64,000 nucleotides of DNA from Zoogloeaceae bacterium (GTDB lineage: Bacteria > Pseudomonadota > Gammaproteobacteria > Burkholderiales > Rhodocyclaceae). How positions within the stretch are numbered: position 1 is the first letter of the stretch; the number at the start of each line of letters is the position of its first letter. Under the pieces are notes generated by a model that saw nothing but the letters and a program-made list of their open reading frames with translations, was not told where the DNA came from and ran no database searches. Shown here piece by piece: positions 23,626 through 31,837 of this stretch. The stretch is from positions 186,001-250,000 of the forward strand of contig JACKMC010000005.1 in NCBI GenBank assembly GCA_024235595.1, in the 5' to 3' direction. Made by a program: the position numbers and the translations under genes.

Positions 23626-24399
23626 TCAGGGGCAGATCTGGCCGCCGTTGACGTCGAGGATCTGGCCGGTGATGTAGCCGCTGCAGGCATGCGAGGCGAG
23701 GAACAGGTAGGCCGGCGCGACTTCGTCGGTGGTGCCGAAACGGCCCATCGGGATGGTGCCGGAGATGCGGTCGAGCGTTGCCTGGTCCTTGTCGTCGTGG
23801 AAGGCGGTGACGATCGAGCCGGGTGCGACCACGTTGAAGCGGATCCGGTCCTTGGTGAACTCCTTGACCCAGTTGCGCTGGGCGGCGTGGAGCCAGGCCT
23901 TGGAAGCCGCATAGACCGATGAGCCCGGACCGCCGCCTTCACGACCGGCGATCGAGCCGGTGGAAATCACCGCGCTGGTCTGGCCGGTGGCCTGAACCGA
24001 AGCGCGCAGGTGGGGGATGGCGAAGCGCGTGGTCATCAGTGCGGAACGGGCGTTGAGGTCCATGACCTTGTCGTAGAACTCGTCGTCCAGCACTTCCAGG
24101 CCGCGACGGCCCACCAGGCCGCCCGCGTTGCTGACGAGCACGTCGAGGCCGCCGAAACGGGCCACGAAGCTCTCGACCAGGGTGCGGCAGTTTTCGGTGC
24201 GGGTAAGGTCCGCGCTGAAGAAGGCGGCATTTTCGCCGGCTTCGGCCAGATCGGCAGCGATCGTCTCCGGCGCTTCGGCAGTGTGACCGTGAAAGCCGAC
24301 CAGCGCGCCGGCGGCACGCAGGTGGCGGGCAACTGCGAGGCCGATGCCCGAGGTGGAGCCGGTAACCAGGACGCGACGGCCCTTCAGATCTTTGAACAT
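23626..24399 (-). CDS. SDR oxidoreductase, probable DEH reductase
   Basis: 257-aa short-chain dehydrogenase: cofactor motif VTGSTSGIG (12-20), NAGG (91-94), Ser149 region, and catalytic Tyr163/Lys167 in VYAASKAW. Ending GYITGQILDVNGGQICP is normal for the family. Its position between porin and alginate ABC genes, together with PL15 and kdgK, matches the DEH reductases of Sphingomonas A1 (A1-R) and Agrobacterium (Atu3026). Those reduce 4-deoxy-5-hexoseulose uronate to KDG with NAD(P)H. The family assignment is seen; the substrate is inferred from context. Confidence 0.85.
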   Translation of the reverse strand: MFKDLKGRRVLVTGSTSGIGLAVARHLRAAGALVGFHGHTAEAPETIAADLAEAGENAAFFSADLTRTENCRTLVESFVARFGGLDVLVSNAGGLVGRRGLEVLDDEFYDKVMDLNARSALMTTRFAIPHLRASVQATGQTSAVISTGSIAGREGGGPGSSVYAASKAWLHAAQRNWVKEFTKDRIRFNVVAPGSIVTAFHDDKDQATLDRISGTIPMGRFGTTDEVAPAYLFLASHACSGYITGQILDVNGGQICP

Positions 24400-24426
24400 G
24401 TGTTTGGTCCTTTGTTGGGATGGTGC

Positions 24427-24453
24427 AAAATGCCGGGGCGCGAAGGCCCCGCA
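24427..24453 (-). terminator. Terminator-like hairpin between porin and SDR genes
   Basis: On the minus strand TGCGGGGC-CTTCGC-GCCCCGGCA, an 8-bp stem with one bulge, is followed by TTTT. Same layout as the hairpin before algS. Confidence 0.55.
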
Positions 24454-24471
24454 TGACAGAGAGGAAGAAAA

Positions 24472-25542
24472 TCAGAACTCGTGGCGCAGGCCGAGCTGGA
24501 GGTAGAGGTTGCCGCTCTTGTCCTTGTCCTCGCCGAAGCCGTTGCTGCCGGCCTTGTATGCCGACCCTGATTTGCGCTCGTAGGCGATGGTCGGCATCAG
24601 CATGGTGTTCTTGCTGAAGTTGTACCAATAGCCCACCGCTACCTTGTCGAGGTTCGGCTGCTTCGTGCCGCTGGTGCTGGTTTCGGTCTTGCGGCCGATC
24701 ATCACGCCGAGCCGCCACGGCCCGAAGTCCTTGTTCAGACTGACCTGAGCGGTTTTCATGCGGTAGGGGGAGTGGTCGCTGACGTCACCCTCATAGCCCC
24801 GCGAGGTCGCGAAGGTGCCCTTGAGCTCGAAGCTGTCGAAATCGTAGCCCGCGCCCGTGAACCAGGAGTTGGACTTGCGGTCTTCCTTGGAGGGGTCGGA
24901 GCCATCCTTGTACACGTCATGCTGGTAGCCGGTGTCGAGCAGGAACTTGCCGGAGCGCCATTGCACGCCCAGGCCGTAGGGATTCTGGATGCCGTCGACC
25001 TCTGCCAACGCATAGTGGGCCTTGACGCGCAGCTTCATGCCCTTGCCGGGCTGGAACCAGGGAGATTCGTAGAACAGGCCGTTGTCGAGGTTGTTCTCGA
25101 TGCGGCCCTTGCGGCTGTTGGTCGCACCGATACTGTCGGTCATGGCCTCGGTGTCGCCGCCGCCGACGATCGAGTTCCCCACCGTCAGGATGCGGCCCGC
25201 GGAGAGGGCGCCATAGGTCTTGCTGCCGATTCCGACCCAGGCCTTGTCGGTCCAGAATTGTGTTCCACCGTGTCTTCCGCTGCGTTCGGTGCCGTCGTCG
25301 AGATGGAAGCGATGTTCCAGGCGGTAGAAGGCCCACAGGTCCTTGCTAAGCGTCTCGGTACCGATGAAGCCGAGACGGTTTCCGGAGACCTCGTCGATGC
25401 GAAAGTTGCTGTCGCCGGTTGGATTGCTTTCGTAGATCGGACCGATGTCGACCCGGCCGTAGATCCGCACTCCATCGTCGGCCATGCCAAGGGTCGGCAA
25501 CATCAGTGCTGCGGCCAGCAGCGTCAAACGGTGAACTTGCAT
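24472..25542 (-). CDS. General-porin-family outer-membrane protein, probable oligoalginate entry channel
   Basis: 356-aa Gram-negative porin of the betaproteobacterial type. Signal peptide MQVHRLTLLAAALMLPTLG-MA, mature N-terminus DDGVRIYGRVDIG, alternating beta-strand pattern throughout, and a C-terminal Phe (LQLGLRHEF) as needed for outer-membrane insertion. ATG 25542 is preferred because GGAGAC lies 7 nt upstream; the ATG at 25557 contains that site. It is the first gene of the alginate run and the operator-bearing promoter lies directly in front of it. Substrate preference is inferred from this context only. Confidence 0.85.
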   Translation of the reverse strand: MQVHRLTLLAAALMLPTLGMADDGVRIYGRVDIGPIYESNPTGDSNFRIDEVSGNRLGFIGTETLSKDLWAFYRLEHRFHLDDGTERSGRHGGTQFWTDKAWVGIGSKTYGALSAGRILTVGNSIVGGGDTEAMTDSIGATNSRKGRIENNLDNGLFYESPWFQPGKGMKLRVKAHYALAEVDGIQNPYGLGVQWRSGKFLLDTGYQHDVYKDGSDPSKEDRKSNSWFTGAGYDFDSFELKGTFATSRGYEGDVSDHSPYRMKTAQVSLNKDFGPWRLGVMIGRKTETSTSGTKQPNLDKVAVGYWYNFSKNTMLMPTIAYERKSGSAYKAGSNGFGEDKDKSGNLYLQLGLRHEF

Positions 25543-25637
25543 GAGAATTGTCTCCATATCCAATCTGGTTTTGGGGGCCGCCTGCGAATCCGGGCATCGT
25601 TTCTTGTCGTTTCGCAGGCTGGGCGGCCCAGCTATTT

Positions 25638-25651
25638 GTGTATCGGTACAC
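25638..25651. promoter_or_regulatory. Operator O1 (LacI-type palindrome)
   Basis: GTGTATCGGTACAC, one of five copies of consensus GTGTAWCGRTACAC in the window. It lies in the porin leader, about 45 bp downstream of the -10 element. Confidence 0.65.
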
Positions 25652-25680
25652 TCCAGGAATGACGGCTTTTGTTGGGTCTG

Positions 25681-25694
25681 GTGTATCGATACAC
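25681..25694. promoter_or_regulatory. Operator O2 (perfect palindrome)
   Basis: GTGTATCGATACAC, perfectly symmetrical with central CG as usual for LacI-family sites. It lies just downstream of the -10 element, over the expected start site of porin transcription. Confidence 0.75.
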
Positions 25695-25696
25695 AA

Positions 25697-25725
25697 ACTA
25701 TATACGCCTGTTTACCGATACACAA
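25697..25725 (-). promoter_or_regulatory. Sigma70-type promoter of the porin/alginate run
   Basis: On the minus strand: -35 TTGTGT (25720-25725), 17-bp spacer, -10 TATAGT (25697-25702). The spacing is ideal. Operators O2 and O3 flank and overlap it, the expected geometry for repression. Confidence 0.6.
25710..25723. promoter_or_regulatory. Operator O3
   Basis: GTTTACCGATACAC, matching the GTGTAWCGRTACAC consensus at 12 of 14 positions and overlapping the -35 element. Confidence 0.6.
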
Positions 25726-25734
25726 GGTTTTTTT

Positions 25735-26303
25735 TATGTGCCCATCAAAAAGTTCCCGGGGGATGCCGCTTCGACACCTGCTGCCCATCCGGATGATCGC
25801 CTGCGCACGGCGTCGGCCGGGGTTGGGCAGGTGTCGCGCCGCCATGTGCAGGTGCTTCCGGCAGGATGGGATCCTACGCAAGACGAGCCGCCTCGGGGCT
25901 CGCGCGTGGCGGAGGTGGCCAAGCCGACCGAGGCGGGAAGGCAGGCTCAAGAACGAAGGTTCGACGACCCGAACCGCCTCAATGGCGGCTTTGGTGGATC
26001 AAGGTTGGTGTGGCGAGATGCGTGCCCATCCAGCGCATCGCATTTGACGGAACGCATGAGCGAGCCAAGATCGCAACGCTGCCCATCCCTGCGCCGATCG
26101 AGCGCGCATCGTGCGTCGAAGCTCGTGTCGGGTGCCGGCCAGCGGCAGTACGGAAGTGCGCAGCGATACACCACGTGGCACCGCCAGCTACACACCTCAA
26201 TGCGGCGAAGGTCGCAATTCCGGACGGGGCCGGGCCGCTGGAGTGGCTCGCGCCACAACGCGGCTATCGGTAGCCGCAGTCGCGATGGTGCGGCAGATGC
26301 GGG
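25735..26303. other. Stretch without a recognisable gene
   Basis: About 570 bp between the porin promoter and the lacI-type gene. Open frames exist on both strands (for example 25866-26273 plus) but overlap each other, lack a good ribosome-binding site and show no family pattern. I see nothing firm in it. Confidence 0.5.
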
Positions 26304-27374
26304 CTAGACTCTGGAGCAGGCGGGGGCGGAGGAATGATCGGGCGCGGACCCGGCTATCGGGCCGGTCGAGGCCCGCACGATCAACTGCGGCTCGAAGATC
26401 GATTCCTGCATGGGCAGTTCGGGGTTCTTCATGCGCTTCAACACGTGGTCAACGGCAACCCGGGCCATCGCCTCCATCGGCTGCCCCACGGTGGTCAGTG
26501 TCGGGCTTACATAGTTGCCGAGATAGATCCCGTCGATGCCCATCACCGAGACATCGATCGGAATCCGCTGCGCGCACTGCCTGAAGCCGGCAAGAAGACC
26601 AATGGCGATCATGTCGTTCACGCCCACGCAGGCGGTCGCGGGGCTGTCGGAGCTAAGGATGTCGTGGGCGGCCTGGCGGCCGAGTTCCGCCATCTCGCTC
26701 TCGGTGTAGTCGGCGTCGACCGCCCCGATATGCACGTCCAGCGTCGCTCCCGCGCGTTCGCAGGCGGCCTTTGCCCCTTCGACGCGGGCGATCCTGTTCA
26801 TCGACTTTGCGGGCGCACTGACGAACGCGATATGGCGATGACCCAGCCCGATCAGGTAGTCCACCGCCATCGAGCCGGCGAGCCGGTTGTCGACCGAAAC
26901 GAAATCCCGCACCAGCCCGTCGCTCACCTGTGCCCGGTCCAGACTCACCGCAGCCAGGCCATCGTCGACCAGCGGCAGCAAGTGCTCGTGTGCCGCCAGC
27001 GCCGAACCCAGGATCACACCCTTGACCCCCTGCGACATGAATGCCTCGGCGTATTCGCGCTCGCGCTCGGGCTCACGATAGGTGTTGCACAACAGCAACC
27101 CGTAGCCCTGCTCCTGCGCAGCCGCTTCGACCCAGCGCGCCAGAACACCGAAATATGGATTCGCGATCGACGGCACCATGAGCCCGATCATCGGCACATG
27201 GCCGGTCTTGAGCCGGCGCGCCGACTGGTTGGGACGAAATCCCAGGTCCGAGATGGCCAGGCGCACCCGATTCAGGGTTTCCGGCCGCATGCGCCCCTCG
27301 CGCCCGTTCAATACGTTCGATACGGTGCTGACCGACACCCCCGCCCGCGCTGCGACATCCTGAATAGTGCTCAT
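26304..27374 (-). CDS. LacI-family transcriptional regulator of the alginate genes
   Basis: 356-aa repressor. N-terminal helix-turn-helix TIQDVAARAGVSVSTVSNVL (residues 3-22), hinge helix near RRLKTG, then a periplasmic-binding-protein-like effector domain (GLMVPSIANPYFG ... GLGHRHIAFVSAP ... GVNDMIAIGLLAG). It is the only LacI-type regulator in the window and lies between the two promoter regions holding the five GTGTAWCGRTACAC palindromes. I infer that it binds those and responds to a uronate such as KDG. It is transcribed behind the SMP-30 gene after a ~180-bp gap, which may hold its own promoter. Confidence 0.9.
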   Translation of the reverse strand: MSTIQDVAARAGVSVSTVSNVLNGREGRMRPETLNRVRLAISDLGFRPNQSARRLKTGHVPMIGLMVPSIANPYFGVLARWVEAAAQEQGYGLLLCNTYREPEREREYAEAFMSQGVKGVILGSALAAHEHLLPLVDDGLAAVSLDRAQVSDGLVRDFVSVDNRLAGSMAVDYLIGLGHRHIAFVSAPAKSMNRIARVEGAKAACERAGATLDVHIGAVDADYTESEMAELGRQAAHDILSSDSPATACVGVNDMIAIGLLAGFRQCAQRIPIDVSVMGIDGIYLGNYVSPTLTTVGQPMEAMARVAVDHVLKRMKNPELPMQESIFEPQLIVRASTGPIAGSAPDHSSAPACSRV

Positions 27375-27554
27375 CGATTTCGAACTCCTTGGAGGGTTTC
27401 TCGGTGCAAGCCTGCCGGTCGCAACAATTTCTCATCGAGCCCCGACGGCGAGCTCGCGGGGCTGCCGACCAGCGGCTGCTGCGCCCGATACCCGTGCCCG
27501 CGCCACGCCTTTGGCATTAGCATATTCTAACGTATCTCTGCGAGGGCATTTTCG

Positions 27555-28472
27555 TCATGGTTCTCGCCTGCGCCCAAATGCCGGTTCGGGCAGCCCGGCC
27601 ACGCCTGCGTACAGCCGTACCACGGCACCTGCGAGGGCGGCGTCGTACCCCGGGACCGGCACCGCGGGCCGGATCGAGGTGACATGGAGTTGATCCAGAT
27701 CGGGCCCGCCGAAGGCGCACATCGACGGTTTGGCGAAAGGCACTCGCAATTGCCGGTCTAGCACGCCATCGGGCGTAAAACGCAGCACCATCCCACCGTC
27801 GTTGGCACAGATCCAGTAGCCGCCCTCCGCATCCACCGCGGCTCCGTCGGGACGACCCGGATGAACTCGCATGTCGATGAACTCCCTGCGGCCGGACAGG
27901 CGGCCCTGCGGGTCGAGATCGAATGCCCACACCCGTCGTACCGTCGGGTGCGAATCGGAAAGATAGAGTCGGTCCCCGGTGGGCGAAAAGGCGAGACCGT
28001 TGCCGGTGACGAGGCCCGCGAGCCGCGGCCTCAGCTCCGCGTCGATACTCAAGCTGTGCAAGACGCCGTCCGCCAGCGCGAGCGACATGTCGTGCACCAT
28101 GCTCGACACCCAGAAGCGGCCATCGTGATCGCAGCGCCCGTCGTTGAATCGCATGCCGCTGTGCTTGTGCGAGGCGGCGGCAAGCAGGCGTGAGCCGATT
28201 CGCCCCGCGGGGCCGGGCCGGAGATGGAACACCCCGCTCTCCATGGCGGTCACGAGGCCGCCCGCGCAGTGCAGGGCGATCGACGCGGGTCGTTCCGGCG
28301 TCGTCCAGTCGCGCGTCCGGCCGCTGGTGTAATCGTGCCGGTAAAGGCGATATCCGTCGATGTCGACCCACCACAGGGCTTGCTCCTCGACACACCACAG
28401 GGGACTCTCGCCGACCGCACAGGGCGGGGCGTCGAGCACCTCGAAGGCGGGCGTCTCAATGGCCGCTGGCAT
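27555..28472 (-). CDS. SMP-30/gluconolactonase/LRE-family protein
   Basis: 305-aa six-bladed beta-propeller hydrolase. Metal-site and blade motifs are visible: Glu22 in GESPLWC, the RFNDGRCDHDGRFWVSSM stretch, GNGLAFSPTGDRLYLSDS, and HPGRPDGAAVDAEGGYW. Such proteins open sugar-acid lactones; here an aldono- or uronolactone is likely, but nothing in the core alginate route needs one, so its role is unclear. ATG 28472 (MPAAIETPAFEVLD) begins the conserved domain; an upstream in-frame start at 28577 would add an arginine-rich tail. It is divergent from the PL5 lyase, sharing a region with operators O4 and O5. Confidence 0.85.
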   Translation of the reverse strand: MPAAIETPAFEVLDAPPCAVGESPLWCVEEQALWWVDIDGYRLYRHDYTSGRTRDWTTPERPASIALHCAGGLVTAMESGVFHLRPGPAGRIGSRLLAAASHKHSGMRFNDGRCDHDGRFWVSSMVHDMSLALADGVLHSLSIDAELRPRLAGLVTGNGLAFSPTGDRLYLSDSHPTVRRVWAFDLDPQGRLSGRREFIDMRVHPGRPDGAAVDAEGGYWICANDGGMVLRFTPDGVLDRQLRVPFAKPSMCAFGGPDLDQLHVTSIRPAVPVPGYDAALAGAVVRLYAGVAGLPEPAFGRRREP

Positions 28473-28609
28473 CAGCCTGCTTCGCTGCGCACGGCGCGGT
28501 CGCGCGCGGCTTGCCGCATGGGGCCTCGAGGCGACAGGTGGCGGGCGGCGTTGAAGGGGCGACTGCAAGGCGTGCACGTGGTCATGGGTCAGCCTCCGGA
28601 AAATTGTTT

Positions 28610-28623
28610 GTGTATCGGTTTAC
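28610..28623. promoter_or_regulatory. Operator O4
   Basis: GTGTATCGGTTTAC, 12 of 14 match to GTGTAWCGRTACAC, in the divergent SMP-30/PL5 region and overlapping the candidate -35 (TTTACA, 28619-28624) of the PL5 promoter. Confidence 0.55.
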
Positions 28624-28648
28624 AAACTCGATACTGTAACGATACACT
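28619..28648 (+). promoter_or_regulatory. Candidate promoter of the PL5 lyase-kdgK unit
   Basis: TTTACA (28619-28624), 18-bp spacer, TACACT (28643-28648). Moderate match to sigma70 consensus, covered by O4 and O5. Confidence 0.4.
28634..28647. promoter_or_regulatory. Operator O5
   Basis: CTGTAACGATACAC, 13 of 14 match to GTGTAWCGRTACAC, 24 bp centre-to-centre from O4 and overlapping the candidate -10 of the PL5 gene. Confidence 0.55.
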
Positions 28649-28707
28649 AAATAAAACCAATGTGCGCTCCCAATCGTTTCGGAAAGCACGACCATGAAGG
28701 AGACAAC

Positions 28708-30048
28708 ATGCAAGCTCGTTCTGCGCTCGCCGCGCCGGAATCCGTCCATCGACCAGCTTCGGGCCGCATCGTATCGGGCACTTGCGCGCGCTTCGGATGG
28801 GCATCGAGCGGCCTCAGGCTCGGTCGCCTCGCGGCGGTGCTTGCCTGCGCAGCGATGGCGCAACCGGCCGCTGCGAATCCCTTCGATGCGGCCGTGCTGC
28901 GCGACACCCGGGCATCGTTCATCGACGTGGCCTCGCGTACCAGGCTGCTGCAAACGAGCAAGGGCGACGCACTGCTCGCCGCCAGTCTTCCGAAAGTGAG
29001 CGATTGCGCCAATGCCGAGCCGGTGTTGCCACCCGAGGGGCCGATGGTCATCCCGCCGCGCTACGCCAGTGGCAACCACGGCCCGGTGAATCCGGCCTAC
29101 GAGACGACGGTGAAGCTCTACCGCGACTTCGAGAATACCGCCGCCAGCCTGGGCAACCTCTACGTCGCCACGGGTGAGGCCGGGTATGCGGCTTGCCTGC
29201 TGACTCATCTGGGTCGCTGGGCCGACGCCAACGCACTGACCGGCTACACGGTCAGCACCGCGCCCGGTGTATCGAACCAGCCCTGGTACCAGGCCGAATG
29301 GTCCGCCTCGGCGGCCGCGCTGGCGCTCTCGCAAGTGGTCCGCGAGCCGTCGCTCGAGCCGGCCGCGGTGGACAGGGTCATCGCCTGGCTGCACCGTGTA
29401 TCGCTCAAGCAAACGAGCTATCCGGGCGGCGAGAATACCTGCTGCAACAACCACGCATACTGGCGCGGCCTGCATGCCACCATGGTCGGTGTGCTCGCAA
29501 ACGACCAGGAGTTGTTCCGCTGGGGGCTGGGCCGTTACGCGCTGGCGATCGACCAGATCTCCGAAGACGGCAGCCTGCCGCTCGAGGTCGCCCGCCATGA
29601 ACAGGCGCTTCACTATCAGAACTACGCGCTGTTGCCGCTTATGGTGATTGCCGAAATAGCGGCCCAGCAAGGCATCGACCTGTATGGCTACAAGGCCAAT
29701 GGCCGCGATCTGCACGCCGCGGTCGGCTACCTTGAGCGTACCCTGCCTGCTGCCCGCGACAGCGAGCGCGTCGATGGCAAGGCAAAACTCGATCTGAGGG
29801 CGTTTGCGCCGGGGCGGGGCGATCAGGCATGGGCCGAGATCTACCGTGCCCGTTTCGGCCGCGATCCGCTCGGTCTGCTGTCGCGCCCGGTTTTCAACGC
29901 TCGCACGGGTGGCGGTGCAACGCTGCTCTGGTACACGCCGGCGACCGCGGCCCAGGCGCGGCTCGCACCCTCATCGGCGCGAGCCGCGCCGCGTGAGCGG
30001 AACATGGCTCTCGCGAAGACCCAGGCCCACGCCGACTCTTCCCATTGA
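28708..30048 (+). CDS. algL: Alginate lyase, polysaccharide lyase family 5 (AlgL type)
   Basis: 446-aa secreted lyase that cleaves alginate, preferring mannuronate, by beta-elimination. A long N-terminal stretch ends in a hydrophobic signal core (LAAVLACAAMAQPAAA, residues 41-56). The alpha/alpha-barrel holds the PL5 signatures CCNNHAYWRG (Asn248, His249) and RHEQALHYQNYALLPL (Arg296, Tyr303), matching the catalytic Asn/His/Arg/Tyr set of A1-III. ATG 28708 follows AAGGAGA by 5 nt. No alginate-biosynthesis genes (algD, alg44, algE) are nearby, so a degradative rather than biosynthetic role is likely. kdgK follows 115 bp downstream. Confidence 0.9.
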   Translation: MQARSALAAPESVHRPASGRIVSGTCARFGWASSGLRLGRLAAVLACAAMAQPAAANPFDAAVLRDTRASFIDVASRTRLLQTSKGDALLAASLPKVSDCANAEPVLPPEGPMVIPPRYASGNHGPVNPAYETTVKLYRDFENTAASLGNLYVATGEAGYAACLLTHLGRWADANALTGYTVSTAPGVSNQPWYQAEWSASAAALALSQVVREPSLEPAAVDRVIAWLHRVSLKQTSYPGGENTCCNNHAYWRGLHATMVGVLANDQELFRWGLGRYALAIDQISEDGSLPLEVARHEQALHYQNYALLPLMVIAEIAAQQGIDLYGYKANGRDLHAAVGYLERTLPAARDSERVDGKAKLDLRAFAPGRGDQAWAEIYRARFGRDPLGLLSRPVFNARTGGGATLLWYTPATAAQARLAPSSARAAPRERNMALAKTQAHADSSH

Positions 30049-30163
30049 TCGGATAGCGTTGACGACCACGGCACGGCCAATCGACGAAGCTGCGCAGCCA
30101 CTCGGGCATGCGCATCCACGAACTCAACCTGCGTCACTCGTGACGCGCAAAAAGGATTCCGCA

Positions 30164-31126
30164 ATGACCGCGAATCAAACACCTGCCCTCGATGTAGTCA
30201 CCGTGGGCGAAGCGATGGCGCTGTTCATCGCCGGGCAGCCGGGGGCCTTGTCCCGGGTCGAGAACTTCAAGCGCGTGACCGCGGGCGCGGAGCTGAACGT
30301 CGCCGTCGGCCTGAGTCGACTGGGGCACCGGGTCGGATACATCAGCCGGCTCGGGCGCGACAGTCTGGGCGAGAACCTGCTCGAGTTCATGGACGCGGAG
30401 GGCATCGACTGCAGCCGGGTCGTGATCGACGACACCAGCCCCACCGGCTTCATGCTCAAGTCGCTGGTAACCGACGGCAGCGACCCCGCAGTCGAGTATT
30501 TCCGCAGGGGTTCGGCGGCCAGCCGCCTGAGTACGGCCGACAACGACATCGAATACTGCGCCGCGTCGCGCCACCTGCACCTCACCGGCATCAGCCCGGC
30601 ACTGTCGCAAAGCGCACGCGAACTGGTATTCCAGTTGGCGGTTCAGGCCAGGGCGGCCGGTCGCCGCGTCTCGTTCGATCCCAACCTGCGGCCGCGCCTG
30701 TGGCCTTCGCGCGAGGTCATGATCGCCACCCTCAACGAGATCGCCACGCATGCCGACGTTGTGATGCCGGGGCTCGCCGAAGGCCAGTTGCTGACCGGAT
30801 GTGAGAGCGCGCAGGATATCGCCAGCTTCTATCTCGAGCGCGGCGCCTCACAAGTGGTCATCAAGCTTGGACCCAAGGGTGCGTACTTCGCCGGCCCCGA
30901 GGGCCGCGGCACGGTGGCGGGGCTGAGCGTGCCGAAGGTCGTCGATACTGTGGGCGCGGGCGACGGCTTTGCCGTTGGGGTGATCAGCGCACTCCTCGAG
31001 GGCCTCTCGCTGGAAGCCGCGGCGGCGCGCGGCAACGCGATCGGTGCGCGCGTGGTGCAGTTCCCGGGAGATTGCGATGGCCTTCCCGATCGGGTCCAGC
31101 TCGAAGAGGCGATGCGCTCGAGATAG
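30164..31126 (+). CDS. kdgK: 2-dehydro-3-deoxygluconokinase (KDG kinase)
   Basis: 320-aa PfkB/ribokinase-family enzyme phosphorylating KDG to KDPG, the substrate of Eda. N-terminal VTVGEAMALFIAGQPG and AGAELNVAVGLSRLG are typical of KdgK. The ATP/anion-hole motif DTVGAGDGFAVGV holds the catalytic base Asp267. ATG 30164 has AAAGGA upstream. It lies behind the PL5 lyase on the same strand under the operator-bearing promoter, and is the one pathway enzyme between the SDR and Eda not encoded on the minus-strand run. Confidence 0.93.
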   Translation: MTANQTPALDVVTVGEAMALFIAGQPGALSRVENFKRVTAGAELNVAVGLSRLGHRVGYISRLGRDSLGENLLEFMDAEGIDCSRVVIDDTSPTGFMLKSLVTDGSDPAVEYFRRGSAASRLSTADNDIEYCAASRHLHLTGISPALSQSARELVFQLAVQARAAGRRVSFDPNLRPRLWPSREVMIATLNEIATHADVVMPGLAEGQLLTGCESAQDIASFYLERGASQVVIKLGPKGAYFAGPEGRGTVAGLSVPKVVDTVGAGDGFAVGVISALLEGLSLEAAAARGNAIGARVVQFPGDCDGLPDRVQLEEAMRSR

Positions 31127-31837
31127 CGCTGAAGGCAACGCCCTGCACAGCGCTGGCTGTGACCACAGGGGCCTCCCAGCCTCTGGAAACCCCGTGACGG
31201 GGCGTGTGATCGGAGCTGCCGTGCGTCCCTCAACGCAGCGACCGCCGGCGCTGGCGGTGGTCGCTGCATGATCGAATTCGCATGCGCTTCTCGAGGGCCG
31301 ACCCCTGGGGTGTGTGAGGGTTGCCCGCAGCTTGCGCAAGGACATCCGCGCGGCAGGCGATCGAGACCGGTGCGCGGCCATGGCGCTGCGCCAGACTACT
31401 CGGTGTCGCCTCTTGTGGGGGCATTCCGGTCAACGCCCGACGGAGCAGGATTGCCTGTGCCGCAAGGCGATTGACGACACCTGGGTGAATTCCCTATTGA
31501 CTCGATGGCGTTGTGCAGTGCACAATAAATCGCTTGTGCAAGGTGCCGCTGCACGCCTTGCTCCGGGTCGATCGCCACGCAGGAGGCCCGTTCGTTTTGC
31601 CGTGCGTGGCTTGCAGCCCGGCGGCCATCGTGGTCTATTCCTGCAGCGTGATTGCTTCTTCGCGGTAGCACCCACCTGATCCACGCCTTGCGCCAGCAGG
31701 CCTGCAGGCTTTCCGCCATTCTCGTGGATGACTCAGGCGGGCAACCGCTTGCGCTTCATCCGTCCGTTCGTTCCAGCGGGCATCGTGCTCTCCCACTTCC
31801 ATTTGGCTCGGCCATCGCGGTCGACATACCGATAACC
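31127..31837. other. Stretch without a recognisable gene
   Basis: 711 bp between kdgK and the SulP gene. Several short overlapping frames on both strands lack family features. Apart from the hairpin at 31235-31267 I see nothing firm. Confidence 0.5.
31235..31267 (+). terminator. Strong imperfect hairpin behind kdgK
   Basis: GCAGCGACCGCC, short loop, GGCGGTGGTCGCTGC (one internal mismatch/bulge). It lies ~110 bp after the kdgK stop with no T tract. A possible transcript end or stabiliser. Confidence 0.4.

Noticed and set aside
25543..25950. N-terminal extension of the porin frame to 492 aa
   Set aside because: It would run through the operators and promoter; the signal peptide and GGAGAC site place the start at 25542.
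25866..26273. 135-aa plus-strand frame between the porin promoter and lacI
   Set aside because: Competing frames on both strands, no ribosome-binding site, no recognisable motif.
28708..30048. PL5 lyase as part of alginate biosynthesis
   Set aside because: No algD/alg8/alg44/algE genes nearby, and linkage to kdgK and importer genes fits degradation.
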